The notes below the pieces were generated by a model, which had not been told where the DNA came from, made no database searches, and saw nothing but the letters and a program-made list of their open reading frames with translations. Of a DNA stretch of 20,449 nt, positions 19,439 to 20,449 are shown piece after piece. The position numbers were made by a program, and so were the translations under genes. Source of the DNA: Dehalococcoidia bacterium (lineage in GTDB: Bacteria; Chloroflexota; Dehalococcoidia; GIF9; AB-539-J10); contig JAUWGZ010000015.1 in assembly GCA_030606165.1 (NCBI GenBank), forward strand, positions 1-20,449. The letters run 5' to 3'. The stretch's first letter is position 1. Every line of letters starts with the position of its first letter.

Positions 19439-20449
19439 TTAAACCGGGGCCTCAACAAATATTTTGGTGCCTTTACCCGGTTTAGACTCCAGCTTTAACC
19501 TACCACCAAGCAACTGCACCCGCTCCTGCATTCCAGCCAGGCCCAGTTTACCTGTGGGTGGCAGTACTCCGAGGCTTTCCGGGGGCTCAAAGCCTTTACC
19601 GTTGTCTTTTATAGTAACCGTTATCTTGTCCTCGTCGAACTTGACTTTGACTTCAGCCTTGGCGGCTTCAGCATGCTTGGCAATATTTCTAAGCGCCTCC
19701 TGAACAATGCGGAAGAGTAATAGTTCTGTTTCCGGGAATAACCTCCGCTCATTCCCAAGCACTTTCAAATTAACCTCTATCCAATATGTATTTTTCAGGT
19801 CCTCGGTTACCCATTCCAATGCCGGGAGCAGACCTAAATCGTCAAGGATGGACGGTCTCAGGTCACTGCTGAACCGACGCACCTCCTGGAGTGTATCCCT
19901 TATTTGCTCATAGAAACCCCATAGTGCCTTAGCCTCACTCACCGGCAGCTTTGCCTTGTCATTTAGCAAGTTGTCCAACTGGTGAAGCAGAGCGATAAGA
20001 TTTTGAGCACTGCTGTCATGAAGTTCACGCGCAATACGTTTCCTCTCCTCTTCTTGAGCCTTGGTAATCTCCCGCAAATAGTAGCGTAGATTCTCTTCTG
20101 CTTTCTTTCGCTCAGTGATGTTTTCCAGTGTTTCTATTGCGCCCGTTATTTCTCCGTTGTTATTTCGGATAGGACTTGCCGTAAAGTGGAGATACTTTCC
20201 ATCCTTGCCAAGAGCTGAAAACCAACCTTCGGCTTCATAAGCACCATCGATCAGCCGACTTCTCTTGTATCCATTTTTATAATACGTCTCTATTTCGTTT
20301 TCCGCTGCCCCATCTACTATTAAATCAGCCATAACCGGCCGTTTCTCAGTGTAAAATGCCCGCCACTGCTCATCCGTCCCGATTATCTCCTCTCTCTTTA
20401 TACCGGTAAGCGCCTCAATAGCTGTGTTCCAGTGAGTTACTTTATGTTG
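19439..20449 (-). CDS. PAS-domain sensor histidine kinase (HisKA_3 / NarL-type), N-terminus off-window
   Basis: At least 337 aa; the frame stays open to the window's right edge (…HKVTHWNTAIEALTG…), so the true start is upstream and the ATG at 20332 is internal. The visible part begins inside a PAS domain (HWNTAIEALTGIKREEIIG) with PAC end (LHFTASPIRNNNGEITGAIETLENITERKKAEENL), then a coiled dimerisation helix with ERKRIARELHDSSAQN, whose His is the phosphorylation site, as in HisKA_3 kinases. The ATPase domain has LLLFRIVQEALRNIAKHAEA (N box), IKDNGKGFEPP (G1) and LGLAGMQERVQLLGGRL (G2). It would pair with a NarL/LuxR-type response regulator, not present here. Its signal is unknown; redox or aromatic compounds are common in such PAS kinases. 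Confidence 0.92.
   Translation of the reverse strand, partial: QHKVTHWNTAIEALTGIKREEIIGTDEQWRAFYTEKRPVMADLIVDGAAENEIETYYKNGYKRSRLIDGAYEAEGWFSALGKDGKYLHFTASPIRNNNGEITGAIETLENITERKKAEENLRYYLREITKAQEEERKRIARELHDSSAQNLIALLHQLDNLLNDKAKLPVSEAKALWGFYEQIRDTLQEVRRFSSDLRPSILDDLGLLPALEWVTEDLKNTYWIEVNLKVLGNERRLFPETELLLFRIVQEALRNIAKHAEAAKAEVKVKFDEDKITVTIKDNGKGFEPPESLGVLPPTGKLGLAGMQERVQLLGGRLKLESKPGKGTKIFVEAPV

Noticed and set aside
1..20449. CRISPR array, tRNA, rRNA, insertion sequence with transposase, phage genes
   Set aside because: Repeats are dispersed singly without regular spacers; no tRNA cloverleaf or rRNA stretch was recognised, and no transposase, integrase or phage structural protein is encoded.

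Overview
The window is 20.4 kb of bacterial chromosome of moderate GC content. It carries mostly single-gene units, on both strands, separated by intergenic spaces of 100-450 bp. The gene mix suggests an anaerobic bacterium: a molybdopterin oxidoreductase, a PAS histidine kinase, a primary-type sigma-70 with a long insert between regions 1.2 and 2, an RRM RNA-binding protein, small zinc-ribbon proteins and dodecin. Chloroflexota, probably Dehalococcoidia, is my best guess. That is inference from gene content and protein style; there is no rRNA gene here to confirm it.

Left third (1-6.7 kb): the 3' part of a large molybdopterin oxidoreductase, a Ste24-type M48 membrane protease, a small ABM-fold protein, and a glycosyltransferase-2/polysaccharide-deacetylase fusion that converges on a YkoP-like gene. 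Middle (6.7-14.9 kb): a radical SAM protein with an incomplete CxxxCxxC motif, a double zinc-ribbon protein that is probably leaderless, a GNAT acetyltransferase, an RRM protein and a zinc-ribbon protein separated by a perfect 18-bp hairpin, a UbiE-like methyltransferase, dodecin and the sigma factor. Right (14.9-20.4 kb): an Apea-like HEPN protein with an intact R-x4-H motif, a divergent pair of membrane/secreted proteins of unknown function, a hicBA toxin-antitoxin pair, and a PAS/HisKA_3 histidine kinase that runs off the right edge.

The most unusual feature is in the spaces between genes. Two repeat families recur throughout. Family A is a ~60-bp near-perfect palindrome (six copies), resembling the REP-type substrates of RAYT/IS200-like transposases. 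Family B is a longer modular element (about 160 bp or more; eight clear copies plus remnants). Every B copy I found lies in the same orientation whatever the direction of the neighbouring genes. In three places A directly precedes B. Two B copies flank the HEPN gene as direct repeats, and a B-A pair sits next to hicBA, so the repeats mark the accessory genes. No transposase for either family is in the window.

Many of the promoters I can read have an extended -10 (TGnTATAAT type), and the sigma factor encoded here has the region-3.0 His with Asp in place of the usual Glu at the position known to contact that TG element.
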